From assembly GCA_030530315.1 (NCBI GenBank), contig JAUMVG010000037.1, positions 1 to 33,991 of the forward strand: a DNA stretch of 33,991 nucleotides. The letters run 5' to 3'. This document shows positions 7,595 to 15,969 of this stretch, one piece after another. The translations under genes and the position numbers were made by a program. A model generated the notes under the pieces. It was not told the origin of the DNA. It was given only the letters and a program-made list of their open reading frames with translations, and ran no database searches. Each line of letters begins with the position of its first letter. The first letter of the stretch is position 1. This DNA is from Clostridia bacterium. Lineage in GTDB: Bacteria; Bacillota; Clostridia; Christensenellales; Aristaeellaceae.

Positions 7595-8863
7595 ATGACA
7601 CGCAAGGTATTGGCACTGGTGCTGGCTTTGACGCTGGCGATCGGCATGGTCGCCATGGCGCAGGCCAAGACGATCTCCTTCCTCTCCATCTGGGCGGAGG
7701 ACTACGACAACGGCAAGCTGCTGACCGACCTGTCCGCGAAGTACAAGGAGGAGCACCCGGACTTCGACTTCGAGCTGGAGCTGGTTTCCTCGGACAACCT
7801 GCAGCAGAAGGTGGCCACGCTGGCCGTCTCCAACGACCTGCCGGACGTGTTCGCCTATGAATCCGGCACGCCGCTGAAGACCATGATCGAGAACGACTAC
7901 GTCCTGAATGTGTCCGAGGCGCTGCGTGAGCTGGGCGTCGAAGACTACATCGACGCGGGCGCCTACAGCTTCCTGACCAACCTGGTTGGCACCGAGGACC
8001 TGTACGACCTGCCCCTGGGCCTGAACATCGAGAGCTTCTGGTACAACAAGGCGCTGTTCGAGCAGGCCGGCATCGAAGCCGCTCCCACCACCTGGGACGA
8101 GATGCTCGAGGACTGCGAGAAGCTGATGGCCGCGGGCATCCAGCCCTTCGCCGTGGGCGGCGCGGACCAGTGGCCCGCCACCCGCATCATCAACGCCTAT
8201 GTGATGCGCAAGCTGGGCGTGGACGCCATGAACAAGATGGCGGCCGGCGAGCTGTCCTACACCGACCCCGGCATGATCGAGGCCGCCCAGATGCTGCAGG
8301 ATATGTGCAACAAGGGCTACTTCGGCGTCGGCCCCACCACCGTTGACCAGAACACCGCCGCGCAGATGATCCTGGCCGGTGAAGCCGCCATCATCTACAA
8401 CGGCAGCTGGTACACCCAGGACCTGGTGGCGCCCACCAACCCCGCGGGCGAGGACGGCATCGGCTTCTTCAACATCCCCACCGTGGAAGGCGGCCCCGGC
8501 ACCCTGACCGAGTACTCCATGAACTGCGGCACCATCCTGTGCCTGAGCAAGGACAAGTATGACGAGGAGACCGCCGACTGGCTGAAGTACATCGTCACCA
8601 ACCTGGGCGACTATGCCATGTCCGAGTTTGGCGCCCTGAAGGGCTACGTCATCAACGAGTATCCCGAGACCATGAGCAAGTACTCCATCCTCGTCGCCGA
8701 GGAGATGGGCAAGGTCACCGGCACCAGCACCTGGTTCGAGGCGGCCATGAGCAGCGAGCTGTCCAACATCGCTCAGGTCAACGTCCAGAGCCTGATGAAC
8801 GGCGAGATGACCGCCGAGGAGTATGCCCAGTCCATGCAGGATGTCTGGGATGCCAACAACTGA
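7595..8863 (+). CDS. Carbohydrate ABC transporter substrate-binding protein
   Basis: 422 residues of the extracellular sugar-binding (family 1, MalE/MsmE-like) type. The signal peptide (1-24) ends in AQA-K, a type I cleavage site; there is no lipobox cysteine, unusual for a monoderm binding protein. The mature part shows the family segments LPDVFAYESG, NIESFWYNKALFEQAGI and TTWDEMLEDCEKL, and aromatic residues (for example NGSWYTQ) of the kind that stack on sugars. GGGAGG (7581-7586) precedes the ATG. A strong terminator after it should give a surplus of this protein over the permeases. The ligand is unknown. Confidence 0.93.
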   Translation: MTRKVLALVLALTLAIGMVAMAQAKTISFLSIWAEDYDNGKLLTDLSAKYKEEHPDFDFELELVSSDNLQQKVATLAVSNDLPDVFAYESGTPLKTMIENDYVLNVSEALRELGVEDYIDAGAYSFLTNLVGTEDLYDLPLGLNIESFWYNKALFEQAGIEAAPTTWDEMLEDCEKLMAAGIQPFAVGGADQWPATRIINAYVMRKLGVDAMNKMAAGELSYTDPGMIEAAQMLQDMCNKGYFGVGPTTVDQNTAAQMILAGEAAIIYNGSWYTQDLVAPTNPAGEDGIGFFNIPTVEGGPGTLTEYSMNCGTILCLSKDKYDEETADWLKYIVTNLGDYAMSEFGALKGYVINEYPETMSKYSILVAEEMGKVTGTSTWFEAAMSSELSNIAQVNVQSLMNGEMTAEEYAQSMQDVWDANN

Positions 8864-8897
8864 TAGAAATTAGCCAGGCACAGAAAAACGGTCCCTA

Positions 8898-8934
8898 TCG
8901 GGGGCGATCGCTCCGACGGTCGCCCCCGGTTTTC
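8898..8934 (+). terminator. Intrinsic terminator after the binding-protein gene
   Basis: Stem CGGGGGCGA / TCGCCCCCG (8899-8907 with 8920-8928), then TTTT at 8930-8933. Placed between binding protein and permeases, it likely trims most transcripts and lowers permease expression. Confidence 0.85.
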
Positions 8935-8937
8935 GAT

Positions 8938-8974
8938 AATTGTGCATGATTAGGAAAACGGAACGTTTTCCGGG
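8938..8974 (+). repeat. Dispersed 37-bp repeat, copy A
   Basis: It contains the palindrome GGAAAACGGAACGTTTTCC (8953-8971). A second copy lies at 24922-24958 on the other strand with 33 of 37 positions identical. Both copies start a few bases beyond a terminator hairpin. Similarity continues weakly at matching distance (GACA-TCATT near 9000-9009). It may be an operator, attenuator or small mobile repeat. Confidence 0.7.
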
Positions 8975-9040
8975 TCGGCGACATCCGAAGGATGGCGCTG
9001 ACAATCATTCTCCAAAGCGTCATGAAACGAGGTGTACCCC

Positions 9041-9928
9041 ATGAATCAGGTCTTGCGGGATAAGAAGGCGATTGCCGCGTTTGTGGTGCCGGGCCTCATT
9101 CTCTACACGCTGCTCGTCATACTGCCCATCGTATGGTCGGGCTATTATTCGTTTTTCGACGGCACCGCGGGCATGAAGAACTGGGCCTTCGCGGGGCTGA
9201 AAAACTACGGGAAGCTGTTCAAGGACAAGAACTTCCTGAATTCCCTGAGCGTCAACATGCGCTATGTGCTGATGGTCACCGCCGGCCAGGTCTTTTTCGG
9301 CCTGCTGATGGCGCTGATCTTCAAGTTCTGGGTCAAGAAATTCGGCGCCCTGGTGCGCACAATCGTGTTTTTTCCGGTCGTGCTGCCGACGGTTGCGGTG
9401 GCACAGCTGTTTGCCAAGATATATGAGATCCAGCCCCACTACGGCCTGCTCAATTCATTGCTCGCCGGCCTCGGGCTCGAAAGCTGGGTGCAGCCCTGGA
9501 TCGGCAAGTCGTCGACGGCGCTGGGCGCGCTGGCTGCGATGGACATCTGGGTGGCCATCGGCTTCTACTCCGTCATCATCTACGGCGCGCTGCTGGACAT
9601 CTCCAGCGAGATCATCGAGGCCGCGCAGATCGACGGCTGCAGCGCCTTTCAGCTGTTCCGGCACATCCTCGCGCCGCTGCTGCGGCCGATACTGGTCACC
9701 TGCGTGATCTTCAGCTTCACCGGAACCGTGAAGATGTTCGAATCCGCCCTGGCCCTCACCGGCGGCGGTCCCGGCACGGCCACGCGCTCGCTGTCCATGT
9801 ACATGTACGACACGGCCTTTACCTACATGAAGACGGGCTACGGCAGCACCATCGCGCTGGTCATATTCCTGATCTGCGTGGTGGGCTCCCGCATCATCCG
9901 GTTCTTCGACTGGGACTACAGGAAGTGA
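9041..9928 (+). CDS. Sugar ABC transporter permease (MsmF/UgpA type)
   Basis: 295 residues with six predicted membrane helices. The EAA loop that contacts the ATPase is EAAQIDGCSAFQLFRHILAP, at about residues 195-214. The ATG at 9041 follows GAGGTG at 7 bp; the in-frame GTG at 9032 lies within that site. It pairs with the second permease 10 bp downstream. No ATPase gene is present, so a shared MsmX-like ATPase is expected elsewhere, as is common for family 1 sugar importers in Firmicutes. Confidence 0.93.
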   Translation: MNQVLRDKKAIAAFVVPGLILYTLLVILPIVWSGYYSFFDGTAGMKNWAFAGLKNYGKLFKDKNFLNSLSVNMRYVLMVTAGQVFFGLLMALIFKFWVKKFGALVRTIVFFPVVLPTVAVAQLFAKIYEIQPHYGLLNSLLAGLGLESWVQPWIGKSSTALGALAAMDIWVAIGFYSVIIYGALLDISSEIIEAAQIDGCSAFQLFRHILAPLLRPILVTCVIFSFTGTVKMFESALALTGGGPGTATRSLSMYMYDTAFTYMKTGYGSTIALVIFLICVVGSRIIRFFDWDYRK

Positions 9929-9938
9929 GGTGGCAGGC

Positions 9939-10781
9939 ATGTCGAGCAAAAACACGCAAAAGCTGGCCGAGGTGCTGAAGACAGCATTGATCGTTGTGAT
10001 CGTGCTGGTGTTCCTCTACCCGCTGTTTTGGATGATCACCGCCTCCTTCAAGCAGCCCACGGAGTTCGTGTCCAAGCCCGCTTACGCGCTGAACAGCGGC
10101 TTCTTCGTCCAGAACTACGTGGACGCCTGGACGCGCGGCCACATGAGCGTCTACTTCGTCAACAGCCTCATCAACACGCTGCTCTCCCTGGTGCTGATCG
10201 TCATCTTCTCGGTGACCATCTCCTTCGCGCTGACAAAGATGCAGTGGAAGCTGAAGGACTTCATGTCTGCCTACTTCGGCTTCGGCATCATGGTGCCCGT
10301 GGCCACGACGCTGATCCCGCTGGCGCAGATCTTCCAGAAGACCGGCCTGTACAACACCCGCACCGGCCTGGTGCTGGTGTACACCGCCTCCGCCATCTCC
10401 TTCAGCGTGTACCTGATCACCGGCTACCTGCGGGCGCTGCCGGACGAGATCATCGAGGCGGGCATCGTGGATGGCTGCAGCATCTACCGGCTGATGATCT
10501 CCATCGTGATTCCGCTGATGAAGAACGCCATCATCACCGTGCTGGTCATACAGTTCTTCTTCAAGTGGAACGACTTGATCTACTCCATGACCTTCGCCAG
10601 CAAGTCCTCCCTGAAGACCATGCAGACGGGCCTGCTGTACTTTGAAAACGAGTTCGGCTCCAAGAACTGGGGCGCGATATTCGCCTCGGTGTCCATCAGC
10701 GTGATGCCCATGCTGTTCATGTACCTCGCGCTGAACAAGGCCGTCATCGAGGGCATGACCGCCGGAGCGGTGAAAGGATGA
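9939..10781 (+). CDS. Sugar ABC transporter permease (MsmG/UgpE type)
   Basis: 280 residues with six membrane helices; the first follows a short cytoplasmic N-terminus. The EAA loop reads EAGIVDGCSIYRLMISIVIP. It ends EGMTAGAVKG, a typical C-terminus of this subfamily. GAGGTGG before the ATG at 9939 favours this start over the GTG at 9930. The stop overlaps the glycosidase start, indicating that import and hydrolysis are coupled. Confidence 0.93.
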   Translation: MSSKNTQKLAEVLKTALIVVIVLVFLYPLFWMITASFKQPTEFVSKPAYALNSGFFVQNYVDAWTRGHMSVYFVNSLINTLLSLVLIVIFSVTISFALTKMQWKLKDFMSAYFGFGIMVPVATTLIPLAQIFQKTGLYNTRTGLVLVYTASAISFSVYLITGYLRALPDEIIEAGIVDGCSIYRLMISIVIPLMKNAIITVLVIQFFFKWNDLIYSMTFASKSSLKTMQTGLLYFENEFGSKNWGAIFASVSISVMPMLFMYLALNKAVIEGMTAGAVKG

Positions 10782-12025
10782 TGAGTATGCGATTTGACGC
10801 GGAACGCGGCGCGATCGAGCGCTATGTGTTGGAAAACGTGGACAAGGTGCTGAAGCAGCCGCGCAGCTTCATACACCATCCCTTCATCGATCCCGGCTCC
10901 GTCTACGACGGCAACGTGTGGGACTGGGACACCTACTGGTCGGTCTACGGCCTGTTGGGCATTGCGGATATCCTGCCGAGGGAGACCCTTGAGAAGGTCG
11001 TGACACACGCCAGGGGCAATGTGCTGAACTTCCTCGACCACCAGCTGGAGGACGGCTACATCCCCATGATGATCGAGGTGGCCAACTGGCCCGAGCCCTA
11101 CCTGAACATGATGCGCAAGCGGGGCGTGCGCATGAACATGCACAAGCCCTTCCTCTGCGGCCAGATCGCCCTGATCAGCCGCTTCACCGGCGACTGGAGC
11201 TGGGCGGCGGGCTTTGCGGAGCAGCTGGAAAAGTACTTTGCGTGCTACGACCGGGAGTATTTCAACGACAACTGCGGCCTGTACGTGTGGATCGACGACA
11301 TCATGATCGGCGGCGACAACGACCCCGCCACCTTTGGGCGGCCCAAGTTTTCCACCGCGAACATCTACCTGAACAGCTTCATGGTGGAGGAGCTGGCCCG
11401 CATGGCGGAATACCTGACCGCCACCGGGCGGCAGGACCGCGCGGCCCACTACCTGGAGAAGCGGGATCGGCTGATCGAGGCCATCCAGGCGGAATGCTGG
11501 GACAGGCGGGACCAGTTCTTCTACTCCGTGGACGTGGATGTCAAGACCCGCAAGTTCGACTGGTTCCACCAGGGCCTGGGCGTGTTCTGGAAGACGCTGC
11601 CCATCAAGATCCGCGTGTGGTCCGGCTTCATTCCCATGTGGGCCGGGTTCGCCACGCAGGAGCAGGCGGCGGCGCTGGCGCGGCACATGTTCGACCCCGC
11701 CACCTTTGCCTCGGACTACGGCATCTGCACCATGGCGAAGGATGAGAAGATGTTCGACCTGTCCGCCACCAACAACCCCTCCAACTGGCTGGGTCCCATC
11801 TGGCTGGTGGCCAACTACGTGGCCTTCAAGGGCCTGATGAACTACGGCTATCGGGGCGAGGCGGAACAGCTCTGCGCCCGGTCCGCGCGTCTGCTGGCCG
11901 ACGATCTGGCAAACACCGGCTGTCTGCACGAGTACTACGATCCCTTTACCGGCAAACCCGTGATGAACGGCGGTTTTATCAACTGGAACATACTGGTGCT
12001 GAACATGATCCGGGAACTGGAATAG
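10778..12025 (+). CDS. GH63/MGH1-like glycoside hydrolase, trehalase-type barrel
   Basis: 415 residues without a signal peptide, so it acts on imported substrate. The sequence fits a compact (alpha/alpha)6 barrel of the GH63 / mannosylglycerate-hydrolase-like group: WDWDTYW (48-54), WIDDIMIGGDND (171-182) with the probable general acid Asp180, NPSNWLGPIW (333-342), and HEYYDPFTG (384-392) with the probable general base Glu385. GH63-like enzymes of this size include mannosyl- or glucosyl-glycerate hydrolases. The start is ambiguous: ATG 10778 overlaps the permease stop, while ATG 10787 has the better spacing from AAAGG. Residue numbers use 10778. Exact substrate unknown. Confidence 0.82.
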   Translation: MMSMRFDAERGAIERYVLENVDKVLKQPRSFIHHPFIDPGSVYDGNVWDWDTYWSVYGLLGIADILPRETLEKVVTHARGNVLNFLDHQLEDGYIPMMIEVANWPEPYLNMMRKRGVRMNMHKPFLCGQIALISRFTGDWSWAAGFAEQLEKYFACYDREYFNDNCGLYVWIDDIMIGGDNDPATFGRPKFSTANIYLNSFMVEELARMAEYLTATGRQDRAAHYLEKRDRLIEAIQAECWDRRDQFFYSVDVDVKTRKFDWFHQGLGVFWKTLPIKIRVWSGFIPMWAGFATQEQAAALARHMFDPATFASDYGICTMAKDEKMFDLSATNNPSNWLGPIWLVANYVAFKGLMNYGYRGEAEQLCARSARLLADDLANTGCLHEYYDPFTGKPVMNGGFINWNILVLNMIRELE

Positions 12026-12032
12026 GCATAAA

Positions 12033-12075
12033 AGGCGTCCCCCGCCGGCCGTAGGGCAGGGCGGGGGACGCTTGT
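12033..12075 (+). terminator. Hairpin after the glycosidase gene
   Basis: A 12-bp perfect GC-rich stem, GCGTCCCCCGCC (12035-12046) with its complement at 12060-12071. The T-tract after it is poor (TTGTGT), so it may be a partial terminator allowing read-through into the dehydrogenase gene, which has no clear promoter of its own. Confidence 0.65.
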
Positions 12076-12109
12076 GTCACGGAAATGGAACCTGAGGAGG
12101 ATATAAGCG

Positions 12110-13471
12110 ATGGATTTTTCGAAGCTGCCGCTGAGCGCGCTGCTTTCAAGGGACGGCTTTGAATGCGGCTGCGGCAGGCGGCACCGCACGGACCTGCGCT
12201 GGCTGAAGATCGGCAGGAACGCCGTAGAGGCGCTGCCGGAGATGCTCAGCGCCATCGGCGGCAGGCGGCCCATGGTCGTCTGCGATTTGAACACCTGGGA
12301 CGCGGCGGGGGAAAGGGCCTGCGCGATTCTGGACGGCGACGGGATCGAGTACCGGCTCTGCCGCTTCGATACCCGGGAGCGGCTGATGCCCGCCGAATGG
12401 GAGCTGGGCAGCATCGCCATGCGCTTCGATCCCGCCTGCGACTGCATACTGGCCGTGGGCGGCGGGGTCATCAACGACCTGTGCAAGCTGATGGGCAAGG
12501 CGGCGGGCGTGCCCACGGCCATCGTGGCCACCGCGCCCTCCATGGACGGCTTCGCATCCAACTCCGGGGCGATGGAGGTCGGCGGCGTCAAGAAGACGAT
12601 CTACACGCCCTGCCCCGCTGGGGTGCTGTGCGACACGGAGATCATGGCCGCCGCGCCGGAGCGGATGCTGCTGGCGGGGGTGGGGGACATGATCGCCAAG
12701 TATGTCTCCATCTGCGACTGGCGGATCAGCCATGTGGTGAACGGCGAATACTACTGCGAGGGCGTGGCGGGCATGATGCGCGGCGCGCTGGCGCGGGTCA
12801 CGGACAGCCTGGAGGGCATCGCGGCCCGGGACCCGGAGGCGATCGGGACCGTGGCCGAGGGCCTTGTGCTGGCCGGCGTCGCCATGTCCTTCGCCCGGGT
12901 CTCCCGCCCGGCCTCGGGGCTGGAGCACTGCTTCTCCCACATCTGGGAGATGATGGCCCTGGAGCGGGGCCGTCCCTACGACCTGCACGGCATACAGGTG
13001 GGCGTGGGGACAATGCTGGCGCTGCCCGTCTATCGGTGGATGAGGACGCTGCGCCCGGACATGGCCCGGGTGGAGGCGGTAATATCGGCCTTCGACGGGG
13101 AGGCCTGGGAAGCGAACCTGCGCCGGGTGTTTGGCCGGACCGCGGAGCCGCTGATCGCCCAGGAGCGCGACCAGCGCAAGAACGACCCGGAGGGCCGCAG
13201 GCGGCGGGCGGCGCGGATCATCGAGCACTGGGAGGAATTGGCTCAGATCATGGACGAGGAGTTGCCGGACGCCGACGCGCTGCGCGGGCGGATGCAGGCC
13301 CTGGGGCTGCCCATGCGGCCCGGGGACATCGGCATATCGGATGAGGACGCCCTGGACGCCTTCGTCTGCTCCCGGGACATCCGGGACCGATACCTGTCCA
13401 CGTCGATGCTCTGGGACATCGGCTGGCTGGACGAGGGCACAGAGGTGATGAAGGAGGTGCTGGAGGCGTGA
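12110..13471 (+). CDS. egsA: sn-glycerol-1-phosphate dehydrogenase family protein (AraM/EgsA)
   Basis: 453 residues of the iron-containing-alcohol-dehydrogenase fold. Visible features are FECGCGRRH near the N-terminus as in AraM proteins, a nucleotide-binding GGGVINDLCK (117-126), APSMDGFASN (142-151), and the metal ligands Asp193 in GVGD, His273 in LEHCFSH and His293 in LHGIQVG. Characterised B. subtilis AraM interconverts dihydroxyacetone phosphate and sn-glycerol 1-phosphate with a nicotinamide cofactor. GAGGAGG precedes the ATG. The stop overlaps the kinase start by 4 bp. AraM homologues often sit in sugar operons, so a related polyol phosphate is also possible. Confidence 0.85.
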   Translation: MDFSKLPLSALLSRDGFECGCGRRHRTDLRWLKIGRNAVEALPEMLSAIGGRRPMVVCDLNTWDAAGERACAILDGDGIEYRLCRFDTRERLMPAEWELGSIAMRFDPACDCILAVGGGVINDLCKLMGKAAGVPTAIVATAPSMDGFASNSGAMEVGGVKKTIYTPCPAGVLCDTEIMAAAPERMLLAGVGDMIAKYVSICDWRISHVVNGEYYCEGVAGMMRGALARVTDSLEGIAARDPEAIGTVAEGLVLAGVAMSFARVSRPASGLEHCFSHIWEMMALERGRPYDLHGIQVGVGTMLALPVYRWMRTLRPDMARVEAVISAFDGEAWEANLRRVFGRTAEPLIAQERDQRKNDPEGRRRRAARIIEHWEELAQIMDEELPDADALRGRMQALGLPMRPGDIGISDEDALDAFVCSRDIRDRYLSTSMLWDIGWLDEGTEVMKEVLEA

Positions 13472-14922
13472 AGTACATCGTTGCGGTGGACCAGTCCACC
13501 TCCGCCAGCAAGGCGTTTCTGGTGGATGAACAGGGCGGGATCGTCCGCAGGGCCTCCCGGCCGCACCGCCAGTTTTATCCCGCCCCGGGGCGCGTGGAAC
13601 AGGACGCGGGGGAGATCTTTCACAATGTGGAAGCCATCATCGCCGAGGTGACCGAGGGCATTCCCACGGACCAGCTGGCCGCTCTGGCGCTGACCAACCA
13701 GCGGGAGACCACGGTGCTCTGGGACCGCCGGACGGGGGAGCCTGCCTGCCCCGCGGTGGTGTGGCAGGATACCCGGGGTGAACCCCTTTGCGAAGAACTG
13801 ATACGCCACGACGCCCGGGTGCGGGATCTGACGGGCAGCGCGCTGTCGCCCTATCTGCCTGCCTCGAAGATCGGCGTCCTGCTGCGGGAGAACCCGGCGC
13901 TGCGCAGGCGGGCGGAGGCGGGGGAGCTGTGCATGGGCACGATGGAGAGCTGGCTCGCCTTCAAGCTTGGCGGGCGGCATGTGACGGACGCCTCCAACGC
14001 CAGCCGCACCCAGCTGATGGACATCCACCGGCTCGAATGGTCGAAGGAGCTGACGTCCCTGTTCGGCATCCCGGAGGGCCTGCTCGCAGAGGTTTTGCCT
14101 TGCGACGGGGACTTCGGCAGCTATTGCGGCATGCCCATCGTGGGCGTGCTGGGGGACAGCTTCGGCACGCTGTTCGGCCAGGGCTGCCACGCGCCGGGCA
14201 CGGCGAAGATCAGCTACGGCACGGGTACCTCGGTGATGGTGAACCTCGGCGAGCACGCGCTGATCCCGGAGAACGGGCTGACCACCGCCGTCGCGTGGCG
14301 CTTTGGCGGGCGGACGGCCTACGAGCTGGAGGGGAACATCACCTGCTCGGGGGACACGCTCATCTGGCTGTGCGAGGGCTTGGAGCTGTTTCGGGATCCC
14401 CAGGAGATCGAGGAATTGGCCAGGACCGTGCCGGACGCGCTGGGCGTACAGCTGGTGCCCGCCATGGCGGGACTCGGCGCGCCCTTCTTCGACACCGGCG
14501 CGACGGCGTTGATCCGGGGCATGACCCGGGGAGCGACCCGGGCCCACGTGGCCAGGGCGGCGCTGGAGGCGATGGCCCAGCGGCCCGCGGACGTGCTGGA
14601 GGCGATTCGCGCCGGAAGCGGCCTTGAGGTGCCCCTCCTGATGGCGGACGGCGGCGGCTGCAAAAACACGCTGCTGATGCAGTTCCAGGCGGACCTCGCG
14701 GACTGCGAATTGCAGTGCGCCAGGTTCAGCGAGCTCTCGGCCCTGGGCGCGGCCTGGATGGCCGGCATCGCCGTGGGCCTGTTCAACTCCCTGGAGGACA
14801 TTCCCGCGCGCCAGGGCGAGGGGGCGCGCTACGCGCCGCGCATGGCGGTGGAGCAGCGCAAGGCGATGCGCGAGGCGTGGCGGCTGGCGATCCAGTGCGC
14901 CAGGATGCGGCAGGAGGACTGA
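13468..14922 (+). CDS. FGGY-family carbohydrate kinase, glycerol-kinase-like
   Basis: 484 residues, GTG start overlapping the dehydrogenase stop. The segment TNQRETTVLWDRRTGEPAC and the DGG-NxxLMQFQAD region near the C-terminus are those of glycerol kinases. Glycerol-contacting residues of GlpK are retained (Arg79, Glu80, Tyr129, Asp230), but the Gln after that Asp is Ser231 and the loop reads GDSFGTLFGQ instead of GDQQAALFGQ. It is also somewhat shorter than GlpK (about 500). It therefore probably phosphorylates glycerol or a close polyol. Coupling to an EgsA-type enzyme suggests its product is that enzyme's substrate, which is inference. Confidence 0.85.
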   Translation: MKYIVAVDQSTSASKAFLVDEQGGIVRRASRPHRQFYPAPGRVEQDAGEIFHNVEAIIAEVTEGIPTDQLAALALTNQRETTVLWDRRTGEPACPAVVWQDTRGEPLCEELIRHDARVRDLTGSALSPYLPASKIGVLLRENPALRRRAEAGELCMGTMESWLAFKLGGRHVTDASNASRTQLMDIHRLEWSKELTSLFGIPEGLLAEVLPCDGDFGSYCGMPIVGVLGDSFGTLFGQGCHAPGTAKISYGTGTSVMVNLGEHALIPENGLTTAVAWRFGGRTAYELEGNITCSGDTLIWLCEGLELFRDPQEIEELARTVPDALGVQLVPAMAGLGAPFFDTGATALIRGMTRGATRAHVARAALEAMAQRPADVLEAIRAGSGLEVPLLMADGGGCKNTLLMQFQADLADCELQCARFSELSALGAAWMAGIAVGLFNSLEDIPARQGEGARYAPRMAVEQRKAMREAWRLAIQCARMRQED

Positions 14923-14948
14923 GGTCTCGCCGTGGAAAAACATGTGAA

Positions 14949-15016
14949 AGATCCTTCACTTCGTTCAGGATGACTGAGGGTTGACCGCCTGTCATCATGA
15001 ACGCGGCGAAGGATCT
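14949..15016. repeat. REP-like hairpin repeat, copy 1
   Basis: Two 26-bp arms (14949-14974 and 14991-15016) are inverted copies with four mismatches. The left arm reads AGATCCTTCACTTCGTTCAG followed by GATGAC. A related element with the same arm length lies at 32439-32504. Both sit between convergent genes. Confidence 0.8.
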
Positions 15017-15031
15017 TTCCATTTTCTGTAT

Positions 15032-15054
15032 GAGGATGCTGTGAAAGCATCCTC
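15032..15054. terminator. Hairpin between convergent operons
   Basis: GAGGATGCT and AGCATCCTC (15032-15040, 15046-15054) form a perfect 9-bp stem with a 5-nt loop. It lies 40 bp beyond the stop of the minus-strand operon and can form on either transcript; no T-run follows on either strand. Confidence 0.5.
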
Positions 15055-15093
15055 TCGGCCTCGCTTCGGGGCAGACCTCTTTGAGCCAATGGC

Positions 15094-15906
15094 TCACCTT
15101 TGCGCTCTCGGCGGGATCCCCATGATCTCGCGGACCTCGTCGGGCGCGGCGGTCTCCAGCCCCATGGCGTGGATCAGCTGGACCAGCCGTTCCACCACCT
15201 GCCAGTTGTGTTCGGCGTAAACGCCCGGCGCGAGCCAGGCGCTGTCCTCAAAGCCGATGCGCACGATGCTGGCGCCCATGGCCATGGCTCCGGCCAGGAA
15301 GTCCCAGTTGTCCCGGCCATAGTGGGTGACGCCCCAGCGGGCGTCGGCGGGTACGGCGCTGCGGAAGGCCTGCAGGCAGGTCATGTCCGGCTGCATTCCG
15401 CCCTTGTGGCCGAAGACCAGGTTGTAGAAGATGGGCCGACGGTAGGGCTGCGTGCCGGCGCTGCGCTCCACGTTGTAGATCATGCCGATGTCGAACACCT
15501 CGACCTCCGGGATGATGCCCCGCTCGTAGGAGCGCCGGGCGCAGTAGTCGATGTCCGCGTCGGTGTTGACGTACACCGCGCCGTTCAGGTTGGTGCTGCC
15601 GCCGTTCAGCGAGGAACTCTCCACCCTCGGATAGTCCAGCGGGCGGCATCGCTCCTCGATGGTCATGTCGGAGATGCCGCCGGTGGAGGCCTGGACCACC
15701 ACGTCCGTTCGGGCCAGTATGTCCTCGAAGGTGGCGACGAACTCCGTCGTGTCCGGGGTCAGCGCGCCGTCCGGGCGGCGGCAGTGCAGGTGGCACATGC
15801 CCGCGCCCAGCGCCACGCACTTTTCCACGTCTTCGGCCAGCGCGGCGCGGTCCACAGGCGTTCCGGCCTTCACCGGGGCCAGGGAAATGATGATCTTGCG
15901 AGCCAT
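15094..15906 (-). CDS. BKACE / DUF849 beta-keto acid cleavage enzyme
   Basis: 270 residues, TIM-barrel. The family condenses a beta-keto acid with acetyl-CoA to give acetoacetate and a new acyl-CoA, using zinc. Ligands seen are His39 and His41 in HLHCR and Glu220 in VRIGFEDS, with the catalytic-type Asp221 beside it. The N-terminal start MARKIIISLAPVKAGTP is family-typical. The residue after HxHxR, usually Asp, is Arg43. AAAGGA precedes the ATG at 15906. It is the last gene of the minus-strand operon, 63 bp after the DUF1537 kinase. The substrate is unknown; the kinase and racemase neighbours suggest a hydroxylated acid. Confidence 0.9.
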   Translation of the reverse strand: MARKIIISLAPVKAGTPVDRAALAEDVEKCVALGAGMCHLHCRRPDGALTPDTTEFVATFEDILARTDVVVQASTGGISDMTIEERCRPLDYPRVESSSLNGGSTNLNGAVYVNTDADIDYCARRSYERGIIPEVEVFDIGMIYNVERSAGTQPYRRPIFYNLVFGHKGGMQPDMTCLQAFRSAVPADARWGVTHYGRDNWDFLAGAMAMGASIVRIGFEDSAWLAPGVYAEHNWQVVERLVQLIHAMGLETAAPDEVREIMGIPPRAQR

Positions 15907-15969
15907 ATTTCAGATTCCTTTCGAAGGTTGTCCCGCGCGACGCGCGAGTATGAAGCCGGAAGGCGCGCT

